Origin: Planctomycetota bacterium
Lineage (GTDB): Bacteria; Planctomycetota; Phycisphaerae; Phycisphaerales; SM1A02
Length of the DNA stretch: 52,296 nucleotides
Direction: 5' to 3'
Assembly (NCBI GenBank): GCA_902521645.1
Contig: CABYSN010000002.1
Span: forward strand, 1-52,296
The notes under the pieces were generated by a model. It was not told the DNA's origin. It worked only from the letters and a program-made list of their open reading frames with translations, and did not search any database. Below are positions 26,266 through 34,625 of this stretch, one piece after another. A program made the position numbers and the translations under genes. The number at the start of each line of letters is the position of its first letter. Within the stretch, counting starts at the first letter, position 1.

Positions 26266-27123
26266 CTAGCAGGTCTCCGCCAGTGCACCGCGAATACGGA
26301 CCAATCGTGTGAGGAGTGCCCTGACGTCATTCAGCGGGATCATCGTTGCGGCATCACTGCTGCCGCTGGGAGGATCCGGATGGCATTCCAGGAAGAGGCA
26401 ATCGACACCCACCGCGGTCGCGGCACTGGCAAGCAGCGGGGCTCGCTCGGGGCGTCCACCGGTGTGGGTGCCCCCGTCGCCAGGCAACTGGGTGGAGTGG
26501 GTCACATCGAAGCACACCGGGCAGCCTTCCTGATCGCCCAGTTCCATGAGATCTCCGATTCCGATGAAGTCATTCACGAGGCGGTCGTATCCGAAGAAGC
26601 TGCCTCGCTCGGTGAGCATCAGGCGTTCGCCTCCCGCCGATCGGACCTTCGAGATCACATTCCTCATCTGGTCCGGGCCGAGGAACTGACCCTTCTTCAC
26701 GTTCATCGCGGCACCGGTTTCCGCGGCGGCACACAAGAGGTCCGTCTGCCGGCAGAGAAACGCCGGTATCTGAAGAAGGGAGACATGCTCCGCTGCCGGA
26801 GCGGCCTGTTCGGGGAGGTGGATGTCGGTGCAGGTGGGACGGCACAGCTCCCGTCCGATCTTCGCGATCTCCTCGAGACCGCGTTCGGCTCCAGGTCCTC
26901 GAGCGGATCCGATGCTGGAGCGATTCGCCTTGTCGAAGCTGGCTTTGAAGACGTAGGGGATGTCCAGATCGGCACAGATCTGAGAGACCTCTAGACCTAT
27001 TCTGCGGTTGATTTCCGCTGTTTCCAGCACACAGGGCCCTGCGATGATCAGCAGAGGCCGATCGGCCTTCGAATTATCGAACCATTCGTGCAGATTTTGC
27101 GTATCGGTCATTGGTCTTGACAT
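26266..27123 (-). CDS. kdsA: 3-deoxy-8-phosphooctulonate synthase
   Basis: 'LIIAGPCVLETAEINRRIG', 'FKASFDKANRSSIGSARGPG', 'LLQIPAFLCRQTDLLCAAAETGAAMNVKKGQFLGPDQM', 'LTERGSFFGYDRLVNDF'. Confidence 0.95.
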   Translation of the reverse strand: MSRPMTDTQNLHEWFDNSKADRPLLIIAGPCVLETAEINRRIGLEVSQICADLDIPYVFKASFDKANRSSIGSARGPGAERGLEEIAKIGRELCRPTCTDIHLPEQAAPAAEHVSLLQIPAFLCRQTDLLCAAAETGAAMNVKKGQFLGPDQMRNVISKVRSAGGERLMLTERGSFFGYDRLVNDFIGIGDLMELGDQEGCPVCFDVTHSTQLPGDGGTHTGGRPERAPLLASAATAVGVDCLFLECHPDPPSGSSDAATMIPLNDVRALLTRLVRIRGALAETC

Positions 27124-27368
27124 CGGTCTGCTCCTCTTTTTCAGTCCGTCCGAGGTCACATGGTACATCCGCCCTGAGGTCATGTTTCGATCACTTCAGG
27201 ACCGATTTTCAGCTTCTTCCGTGTTCTTGACGAAAGCCGGTCCCGAGTATGACCGAAGACAACCTTGTTGGGCGCCCTCAAGGAGGAAGAGGGCGTTCGA
27301 CGACGAGTAGGCACGCTGTTCGTATTTGGACGGACATGTGCAAGGCAGGGGATTCTTGGAGGGCGAAG

Positions 27369-28166
27369 ATGGCACATCTTCCCAGAGAACCAGAGGCATT
27401 CGGCGAACAGGTGGCCGTTCTCCTGAAGCGCTATTTTCCCGATCGTGAAACCGAGTTGGTCGGTCCTCTGGATCTGATCGTGAGCGGGCGTCATCTCGGT
27501 CTCGAGAACCTCTATCGAATGGTGCTCAGAAACCCTGCTCGAGGAACTGAAATCGTCGAAAACTATCTGGAGAAGGTGCTTGAGGGTGACCTTGTTCTCA
27601 ACCTTCCCATGCCCCTGGCGCTCGCCAGAGGTCGCATCATGCCCAGAATCCAGCCTCTCAGCATCTTCGATCGACTTGATCGGGAGCATGTGGCCCACAT
27701 CCCGTATGTCAATGGAACGGTCATCGTCTACGTGATCGACCTTCCCGAGGTGACGGTCTCGATCACCACGGAGCAGATGATCAAGTGGGGGCTCGGCCCC
27801 GAGGATCTGGATGACATCTCTCGGAAGAATCTGTCTCGCTACGTTCCAGAGGTCAAGATCAAGTTGATCGAAAGCAATGACGGCGGTCGGGCTGCAATGG
27901 TCTCGGAGAAGGATGGTTACGATGCTGCTCGACTCCTGCTGACCACCTTGCACAAGCGCCTTGCTCCTGAATTGGACGGTGATTTCTTCGTGGCCACGCC
28001 CGCACGGGATTGTTTCGTCGCGGTCAGCAACGGCCCCGATTCCTTTCTCGAGAGGCTTCGTGAGCGGGTCGGTCAGGATTTTCGTCGCATGCCCTATCCG
28101 ATCACCCGCGAGCTTTTCGTGGTCACTCGTGACGGTGTCGCAGGTACCGCGTCCGATGCGGCCTGA
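27369..28166 (+). CDS. DUF1444 (YtpQ)-like protein
   Basis: 'HIPYVNGTVIVYVIDLPEVTVSITTEQMIKWGLGPEDLDDISRKNLSRY' resembles DUF1444; start chosen at ATG 27369. Confidence 0.65.
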   Translation: MAHLPREPEAFGEQVAVLLKRYFPDRETELVGPLDLIVSGRHLGLENLYRMVLRNPARGTEIVENYLEKVLEGDLVLNLPMPLALARGRIMPRIQPLSIFDRLDREHVAHIPYVNGTVIVYVIDLPEVTVSITTEQMIKWGLGPEDLDDISRKNLSRYVPEVKIKLIESNDGGRAAMVSEKDGYDAARLLLTTLHKRLAPELDGDFFVATPARDCFVAVSNGPDSFLERLRERVGQDFRRMPYPITRELFVVTRDGVAGTASDAA

Positions 28167-28179
28167 TATTCTTTGAACC

Positions 28180-28779
28180 GTGATTCTCCTCATCGACAAC
28201 TACGACAGCTTCACCTGGAATCTGGTTCAGCGGATCGGTGAACTTGATGCGTCGATTGCCGTTCATGTGGTTCGCAACGATGAAATCGACGCAGATGAAG
28301 CTGAGAGGCTTTCGCCCTCTCATCTGATCATCTCGCCCGGACCGTGCACGCCCGATCAGACCGGTGCATGCAAGTCGGTCATCGATCGACTGAGAGGACG
28401 GGTGCCCATTCTCGGTGTCTGTCTGGGGCATCAGACGATCGGGGCACTCTCCGGCATGATCGTGGAACGCGCCGCCTTGCCCGTTCATGGGAAGACCTCT
28501 GCGGTTCATCACGACGGTCGCGGCATCTTCGCCGGTCTGTCCCAGCCCTTCGAGGCCACCAGATATCATTCTCTGATCGTGAATCGTGACTCGGTCGACG
28601 GCAGCCGATTCGAAGTGAGTGCCTGGTTGCCCGACGGCACGGTCATGGGACTTCGATCTCTCGAAGACGGTCCTCCTGTGGATGGTGTCCAGTTTCACCC
28701 GGAAAGTTTCCTCACGGAAGAAGGCCCGCGCCTGCTCGCCAACTTCCTGGGACTCGGGTGTCCCGCACGGGCGCTCTGA
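28180..28779 (+). CDS. Anthranilate/aminodeoxychorismate synthase glutamine amidotransferase subunit
   Basis: 'MILLIDNYDSFTWNLVQ', 'LIISPGPCTPDQTG', 'ILGVCLGHQTIGALSG', 'GVQFHPESFLTEEG'; TrpG versus PabA not distinguishable here. Confidence 0.95.
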   Translation: MILLIDNYDSFTWNLVQRIGELDASIAVHVVRNDEIDADEAERLSPSHLIISPGPCTPDQTGACKSVIDRLRGRVPILGVCLGHQTIGALSGMIVERAALPVHGKTSAVHHDGRGIFAGLSQPFEATRYHSLIVNRDSVDGSRFEVSAWLPDGTVMGLRSLEDGPPVDGVQFHPESFLTEEGPRLLANFLGLGCPARAL

Positions 28780-28822
28780 AACCAATTAGAATGGCAAGCA
28801 CTGTCTGAAGGAGGACATTCGC

Positions 28823-29263
28823 GTGACTGAAGCTGCCCCCGGCGGAGAAACCGCATCATTCATTCTGGAAGAGCCTCCGACCGAGGACTCCGTCGTGCTT
28901 GGAGTGCATGGCACGGATTACCGTATCACGCTGAGCCCTTCGGTCGGACCTTCGAGTTTTCCGGTCCCCGCCTCCCGGCGGAACAGACGCATTCGCGGAA
29001 CAGTCCTCGGAAGGGCTTTGAAGATGCATCGTGCCGATGCCGGTGGTCGCTTCATCGAACCCGTCCACGGCCAGCCTCGGATCGTTCAGGGGACTGTCGC
29101 CCGCGTCGATGCGGCCAATGATCGTCTGCTCATGGACATCGTGATCCCCATGTGGATCACGGTCGAGACCGGAGTGACGGGGCAGAGCGCCTCCGATTTT
29201 CAGACCGGAGAGCTTCTGAATTTCTATCTTGAAAGTGGAACCCGATTCGTTCCCGAGGCGTGA
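28823..29263 (+). CDS. Hypothetical protein
   Basis: 146-aa ORF with GTG start preceded by SD-like 'gaaggagg'; no recognised family. Confidence 0.6.
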   Translation: MTEAAPGGETASFILEEPPTEDSVVLGVHGTDYRITLSPSVGPSSFPVPASRRNRRIRGTVLGRALKMHRADAGGRFIEPVHGQPRIVQGTVARVDAANDRLLMDIVIPMWITVETGVTGQSASDFQTGELLNFYLESGTRFVPEA

Positions 29264-30334
29264 TCACTCCGGCTTCGGGGCGTCTTCCGCCATCAGGAAC
29301 TTGATCGCCGTTTCGACCTCGCTGTTCCTGCAGTCCGGAACACGCAGCCTTCCTTGGCGATCGAAGACGTAATAGTCCGGATAGCCGTTCACCATGTAGG
29401 CGTTGATGGTCGTGTTCTCCACATCGTGGCAGACCGGATACATGATGTCGCGCGACCTGACCATGTCCGCCATGCGTTCGGCTCCGCGGTGATGGCAGAC
29501 GCCGATGAGTATGACGTCGTCTCGGTACTTCTCGGCAAGTGCGTTGTTCTTCGGAATCGAAGCGAGGCAGGGCCCGCACCATGTCGCCCAGAAATCAAGA
29601 ACGACGATCTTGCCCTCCCTGTCCTCGGGGCGGATGACGCCGTTGATCCAGTTTGAGACATCGAGTGCGGGGGGGTTGGTGGCATCTATGGAAGCCAGTC
29701 GTCTGCTTCTGGTCGCATCCGCTCCCGATTCAAGCAGCGTCTTCGGGACTGGAGGCGCCGCATCGAGTCGGTTCTCCGAGCCTCCGGTCGCCGTGGGCAT
29801 CGGTTCCTCGATCAACGCCTTGACCACCTTGCCGACGTTCGATGGCTGCAATCCGATCGCTCGGATCCTTCCCGATCTGTCGATGACGGCGATGGTGGGC
29901 CAGAATCTCACATTCCAGTTTCTCTCACTGAGCGTCTTGTCATCGACGAACAGCGGGTAGTCGACCTTCTTGTCCCTGGCGAGTTGCGCCATTCGATCGA
30001 CGCCTCGCCGGCTGTCGTGAACCCCCATCACCAGAAGTCCCTGATCCTTGTATTCGTCCTGCAGACGGACCATCTCCGGCAGTGCTTTCACGCACGGTGC
30101 GCACCATGTCCCCCAGAAGTCGACCACAACGACTTTTCCTCGAGTGTCCGGAGTGCGAACTGACTTGCCATTGATATCCGCAAGTTTGAGAGGAGGTGCC
30201 TTCTTGCCGACCATGCCGCGGTGGACCGATCTGACATTCTCGTCTCCCCAGAACCAGCTTTCAGGGAATTCCTCCTCGGCGAAGCAAGTGGTGCCAAACA
30301 GGAGAATGAGGATCAGGGCCGGAATTCTATTCAT
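29264..30334 (-). CDS. Secreted tandem TlpA/thioredoxin-like protein (two CxxC domains)
   Basis: '[25 protein letters not shown]' and '[28 protein letters not shown]'; signal peptide '[19 protein letters not shown]'. Confidence 0.92.
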   Translation of the reverse strand: MNRIPALILILLFGTTCFAEEEFPESWFWGDENVRSVHRGMVGKKAPPLKLADINGKSVRTPDTRGKVVVVDFWGTWCAPCVKALPEMVRLQDEYKDQGLLVMGVHDSRRGVDRMAQLARDKKVDYPLFVDDKTLSERNWNVRFWPTIAVIDRSGRIRAIGLQPSNVGKVVKALIEEPMPTATGGSENRLDAAPPVPKTLLESGADATRSRRLASIDATNPPALDVSNWINGVIRPEDREGKIVVLDFWATWCGPCLASIPKNNALAEKYRDDVILIGVCHHRGAERMADMVRSRDIMYPVCHDVENTTINAYMVNGYPDYYVFDRQGRLRVPDCRNSEVETAIKFLMAEDAPKPE

Positions 30335-30416
30335 CTGAAAGGCTCCTTGGGGCGTGGGTGGTGCTCCATTAGCATACGATGCGAACGAGCAATCAATTCA
30401 GGGAGTTCGAGCAGGC

Positions 30417-31610
30417 ATGGCAAAAAACATCGGAATAGGTCTTATTGGCAACGGTTTCATGGGTCGAGCACATGCCAATGCATGGGGCGCGGTGAATCGA
30501 TTCTTCTCCCTGCGGCGACACGCGTACATGAAGACGGTCGCCGGTCGTTCGGAGAAGGACGTCGAGACCTTCGCGAAGCGGTGGGGCTTCGAGGGAAGCA
30601 CCACCGACTGGACGTCGATGTTGGATGATGATGAGATCGGCCTGATCGATGTCACGACCGAGAATCACAAGCATGCCGAGATGTCGATCGCGGCACTCGA
30701 GTCCGGGCGCAACGTGTGCTGTGAAAAGCCCATGGCGGGAACGCTCGAGGAAGCGCGTGCGATGCGGGACGCGGCACGCAAGGCCGCACGACGCGGACAG
30801 AATGCCTGGGTCTGGTTCAACTATCGGCGGTGTCCCGCCGTCGCCTTCGCGCACCAGTTGGTGAAGCGTGGAAAACTCGGCCGTATCTTTCATGTCCGTG
30901 CGCAGTATCTTCAGGACTGGGGCGGTCCCGACACGCCTCTCCTCTGGCGTTTCATCGGAAAGCACGCAGGTTCCGGCGCCCACGGTGATCTCAATGCCCA
31001 CATCATCGACATGGCCCGATTCGTGACCGGAGATGAACTCACCGAGGTGAGCGGCGCCATCGAGGAGACCTTCATCAAGGAGCGACGGCTGGTCGATGGT
31101 TCGGGCGGTCCGATTTCTGGAAAGGGCGCTTCCCGCGGGCGAAAGATGGGACGATCGACGGTGGATGATTGTCTCATGTTCATGGGCAGAATGAAGAAAG
31201 GTGCGGTCGCCAGTTTCGAAGCGACTCGTCTGGCGACCGGCAATCAAAACGCCAATCGGCTTGAAATCAATGGTGAGAAGGGCTCTCTTCGTTTCGATTT
31301 CGAACGGATGAACGCGCTCGAGTGGTGGGACAACACCCTTGATCCCGGACTGCGTGGCTGGAGTCGGATCATGTGCACCGACGGGGACACCCACCCATAT
31401 GTCCAGAATTACTGGCCCGCGGCACACCTCATCGGATACGAGCATTGTTTCACAAGCATGTGTTCCGACATCCTGCGTGTCCTCGCCGGAAACAAGCCGG
31501 TCGTGCCTCTGCCTGACTTCGAGGATGCCTATCAGACTCAGAGAGTCCTGCATGCGGCGCAGCTGAGTGCGAACGAGAAGAGGTCGGTGAAATTGTCCGA
31601 GGTGAAGTGA
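30417..31610 (+). CDS. Gfo/Idh/MocA family oxidoreductase
   Basis: 'IGIGLIGNGFMGRAHANAWG', 'DVTTENHKHAEMSIAALESGRNVCCEKPMAGTLEEARAM'. Confidence 0.95.
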   Translation: MAKNIGIGLIGNGFMGRAHANAWGAVNRFFSLRRHAYMKTVAGRSEKDVETFAKRWGFEGSTTDWTSMLDDDEIGLIDVTTENHKHAEMSIAALESGRNVCCEKPMAGTLEEARAMRDAARKAARRGQNAWVWFNYRRCPAVAFAHQLVKRGKLGRIFHVRAQYLQDWGGPDTPLLWRFIGKHAGSGAHGDLNAHIIDMARFVTGDELTEVSGAIEETFIKERRLVDGSGGPISGKGASRGRKMGRSTVDDCLMFMGRMKKGAVASFEATRLATGNQNANRLEINGEKGSLRFDFERMNALEWWDNTLDPGLRGWSRIMCTDGDTHPYVQNYWPAAHLIGYEHCFTSMCSDILRVLAGNKPVVPLPDFEDAYQTQRVLHAAQLSANEKRSVKLSEVK

Positions 31611-31611
31611 C

Positions 31612-33645
31612 GTGACGATTTCTTTCGAATCAGAGATGAAGCATCTGTCGGAAGCACGTGATCGTGCGGTCGATGCTCTTCTCTCATTGCAGAAGGAAGA
31701 CGGGCATTGGTGCGGTGAGCTCGAAGGGGATTCCATTCTCCAGAGCGAGTACATCCTCATGAAATGGATTCTGGAACAGGAGCACGCTCCTCTTCATGAT
31801 GGTCGCGACGGGTGGGAGGTGCTTCAACGCATCGCCTCCCGACTGCGAGCCCAGCAGCGCGACGATGGCGGATGGGGTCAATACCGTGACTCCGAAGTGG
31901 ATGTCTCCGGATCGGTGAAAGCCTATTTCGCTCTGAAGCTCATGGGAGATGATCCGCGTTCTCAACCTATGAGGGCCGCGGTGTCTGCGATCCATGCAGC
32001 AGGTGGCGCGGAGAAGTGCAATTCCTTCAGCAACTTCTATCTCGCCTGTCTGGGGCAGATCTCGTGGAACGCAGTCCCTGCGATCCCGCCCGAGATCATC
32101 AGGCTTCCCCGCTGGTTCTATTTCCACCTGGACAAGGTGAGTGCCTGGACTCGGACCATGATTTTGCCGTTGTCACTCGTGGCGACCCTGAGACCCACCC
32201 GTCCTCTGGTCGATTCGCTTTCGATCGACGAACTCTTCGTCGATCAGGAGGCACGTCACCGGCTCACGCTTCGTGCCGAGACGCCATCCGGTTGGAAGTT
32301 CTTCTTCAAGACCGTCGATCGAGTCATGAAAGCGCTGAACGACCCGCTCAACTCGACCTTCTATCGAAGAAATTCGATCGAACTCGCCTGGGACTGGATC
32401 AAGAATCGCATGGGGCAGGATGGTCCCTCGGCCACCGATGGTCTGGGGGCGATCTTTCCTGCGATGGTCTACAGCCAGATCGTGATGAAGGCTCTCGGAT
32501 ATGAGCGCGATCATTCGAGGGTGCTTCGTGCCGAGGAGGAACTCGACGCCTTCTTTCTCGAGTCCGAGGATGGGTCGATCCGGATTCAACCCTGTTTCAG
32601 CCCTGTCTGGGACACCGGGATCGCGTTGTACGCTCTTTCCGATTGCGGGATGACGCTCGATGATGAGCCGGTTGCAAAGGCTGCGGACTGGCTTCGTTCA
32701 AGAGAATTGCGTTTTCAGGGCGACTGGGTCCGCAGTGTCGACGGGGAACCTCCGTTCACCGGGTGGTGTTTCGAGTACGACAACGCCTGGTATCCCGATT
32801 GCGACGACACCGCCATGGTCGGCAAGGCGCTTCTTCGAGTCGGTGGGGAGGAGAACGTGGCCGCCAGCGGTCGTGCACTCGAATGGATGCTTGCGATGCA
32901 GAACATCGATGGGGGGTGGGCCGCATTCGATCGTACCGTCGAACGTCCCATTCTCGAGCATGTTCCGTTCGCCGATCACAACGCGATGCAGGATCCGTCA
33001 TGCGCCGACATCACCGGGCGGGCTCTGGAGTTTCTGCACGGTCACGGACTCGGAACCTCGCATCCTTCGGTCGAAGCGGGGATCGAATTCATCAAGAGCC
33101 GGCAGGAGGAGGATGGTTCCTTCCGAGGTCGTTGGGGGGTCAATTACATCTACGGAACATGGCAGTCGATCATCGGTCCGGTGGACTGTGGTGTCTCTCC
33201 CGACGAGGACTGGGTGCAACGAGCCGGTGCATGGTTGAAGAGCATTCAGAAGGATGACGGATCCTTCGGTGAGACGGCGAACAGCTACATCGATCCCTCC
33301 CTGAAGAGTCAGGGTGTCTCGACCCCGTCTCAGACCGCATGGGGTGCGATGGCGATCCTCTCCATCTTCGGTTCCGAGGATCCACAGGTCATCGCCGCCA
33401 TGTCATGGCTGGCCTCCAGGCAGCTCGATGCAGCTTCGGCGGCCGATCCAAGAGTGAATCCGGACGGAGATCCTGCGGGTTCCTGGGTCGAACTGGAGAT
33501 GACGGGTACCGGATTCCCCCGGGTCTTCTATCTCCGTTATCACATGTACCGCCTGTACTTTCCGATGATGGCCCTGGGCAGGTTTCTCGCCGCACGTGGA
33601 GTGTCTCGCTCGGGCGCAGCGTGCGCGGCTTCAATCCCCGGCTGA
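31612..33645 (+). CDS. shc: Squalene-hopene cyclase
   Basis: QW motifs ('QRDDGGWGQY', 'QNIDGGWAAFDR', 'QEEDGSFRGRWGVNYIYGTW', 'QKDDGSFGE'), catalytic 'DCDDTA', 'GSWVELEMTGTGFPRVFYLRYHMYRLYFPMMALGR'; GTG start. Confidence 0.95.
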   Translation: MTISFESEMKHLSEARDRAVDALLSLQKEDGHWCGELEGDSILQSEYILMKWILEQEHAPLHDGRDGWEVLQRIASRLRAQQRDDGGWGQYRDSEVDVSGSVKAYFALKLMGDDPRSQPMRAAVSAIHAAGGAEKCNSFSNFYLACLGQISWNAVPAIPPEIIRLPRWFYFHLDKVSAWTRTMILPLSLVATLRPTRPLVDSLSIDELFVDQEARHRLTLRAETPSGWKFFFKTVDRVMKALNDPLNSTFYRRNSIELAWDWIKNRMGQDGPSATDGLGAIFPAMVYSQIVMKALGYERDHSRVLRAEEELDAFFLESEDGSIRIQPCFSPVWDTGIALYALSDCGMTLDDEPVAKAADWLRSRELRFQGDWVRSVDGEPPFTGWCFEYDNAWYPDCDDTAMVGKALLRVGGEENVAASGRALEWMLAMQNIDGGWAAFDRTVERPILEHVPFADHNAMQDPSCADITGRALEFLHGHGLGTSHPSVEAGIEFIKSRQEEDGSFRGRWGVNYIYGTWQSIIGPVDCGVSPDEDWVQRAGAWLKSIQKDDGSFGETANSYIDPSLKSQGVSTPSQTAWGAMAILSIFGSEDPQVIAAMSWLASRQLDAASAADPRVNPDGDPAGSWVELEMTGTGFPRVFYLRYHMYRLYFPMMALGRFLAARGVSRSGAACAASIPG

Positions 33646-34551
33646 GGCTCCCTTTGCGTTGGCCTGAAGAAGCGCCAGCAGGGACTGGATCATCAATTCA
33701 CTGGTGCGTTCGTCCAGATCCGTTTCGGGATTCAATTCCACGGCATCGATCGCCACGATCTGTCCGTGTTCTCCGACCAGGGACATGGTGTCCTGAATCT
33801 GCCGAGGGGTCAGTCCGCCCGGCACCGCGGTGTCCACTCCGGGCGCGAACTCCGGATCGATCACATCGACGTCGAAGCTCACCATGAACGGTTCTCCATT
33901 CGGAGAGACCACCTTCATCGCATCCTCCACCGTCTTCTCGACGCCCTCCCGATGAATCATTTCGGAGGAGAAGACCGCGAGTCCCAGTTCCTCGATGTGC
34001 CTTTGTTCGCCCGGGTCGATGTCCCGTGCGCCCACGAACGCGATTCGTTTCGGATCGATTCGTCCCTCCACGCCCACCACATCGCTGAGATGTTCGACCT
34101 CAAGTCCGAGCAGTGCCGCGGCGCTCATCCCATGTGGATTGCCTGATGGAGTCGTTTCATGCGTGTTCATGTCGACGTGGGCGTCGATCCAGAGAACGCC
34201 CGGTATGGCGTCCTCTCGAGCATGGTGGGCCGTGGCGACCCCTGCGATCGAACCCGCGGCAAGCGTGTGATCTCCGCCGATCACAAGTGGTCTGATGTGG
34301 TCATGCGCGAGTTCCGCCGTCCGTCTCTTGAGAGCTTCGCACCAGCGTCCGGTCTCCTCGAGTCGCGAGGCGCATTCCCGTTGATCAGGCAACACGTCGC
34401 CGGCATCTTCGACTCGGGCGTGATCCAGCGCTTCGCTGAGCCTCTCGACCACGGCTTTCTCTCTGGCCTGGCGGGGCCCTCCGGCCGCACCGGGCTTTTC
34501 GCCGCCGATACCCATCGGTACACCGAGAATTCGTATGTCCGTTTTCGTCAT
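33631..34551 (-). CDS. rocF: Arginase
   Basis: 'GVPMGIGGEKPGAAGGP', 'VIGGDHTLAAGSIAG', 'WIDAHVDMNTHETTPSGNPHGMSAA', 'VSFDVDVIDPEFAPGVDTAVPGGLT'; 15-bp convergent overlap with shc. Confidence 0.93.
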   Translation of the reverse strand: MTKTDIRILGVPMGIGGEKPGAAGGPRQAREKAVVERLSEALDHARVEDAGDVLPDQRECASRLEETGRWCEALKRRTAELAHDHIRPLVIGGDHTLAAGSIAGVATAHHAREDAIPGVLWIDAHVDMNTHETTPSGNPHGMSAAALLGLEVEHLSDVVGVEGRIDPKRIAFVGARDIDPGEQRHIEELGLAVFSSEMIHREGVEKTVEDAMKVVSPNGEPFMVSFDVDVIDPEFAPGVDTAVPGGLTPRQIQDTMSLVGEHGQIVAIDAVELNPETDLDERTSELMIQSLLALLQANAKGASAGD

Positions 34552-34625
34552 CGCCTTAGGATCCTCGAAATGACTCATTCTGGCCAGTCTTCAACATCGG
34601 TTCCCGATCCGCCTACACTTGGGGC

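Noticed and set aside
27180-28199. 339-aa minus-strand ORF opposite the DUF1444-like gene
   Set aside because: Antisense shadow; the plus-strand frame has better protein-like composition
30393-31760. 455-aa minus-strand ORF opposite the Gfo/Idh/MocA gene
   Set aside because: Antisense shadow of a well-supported gene; no recognisable domain
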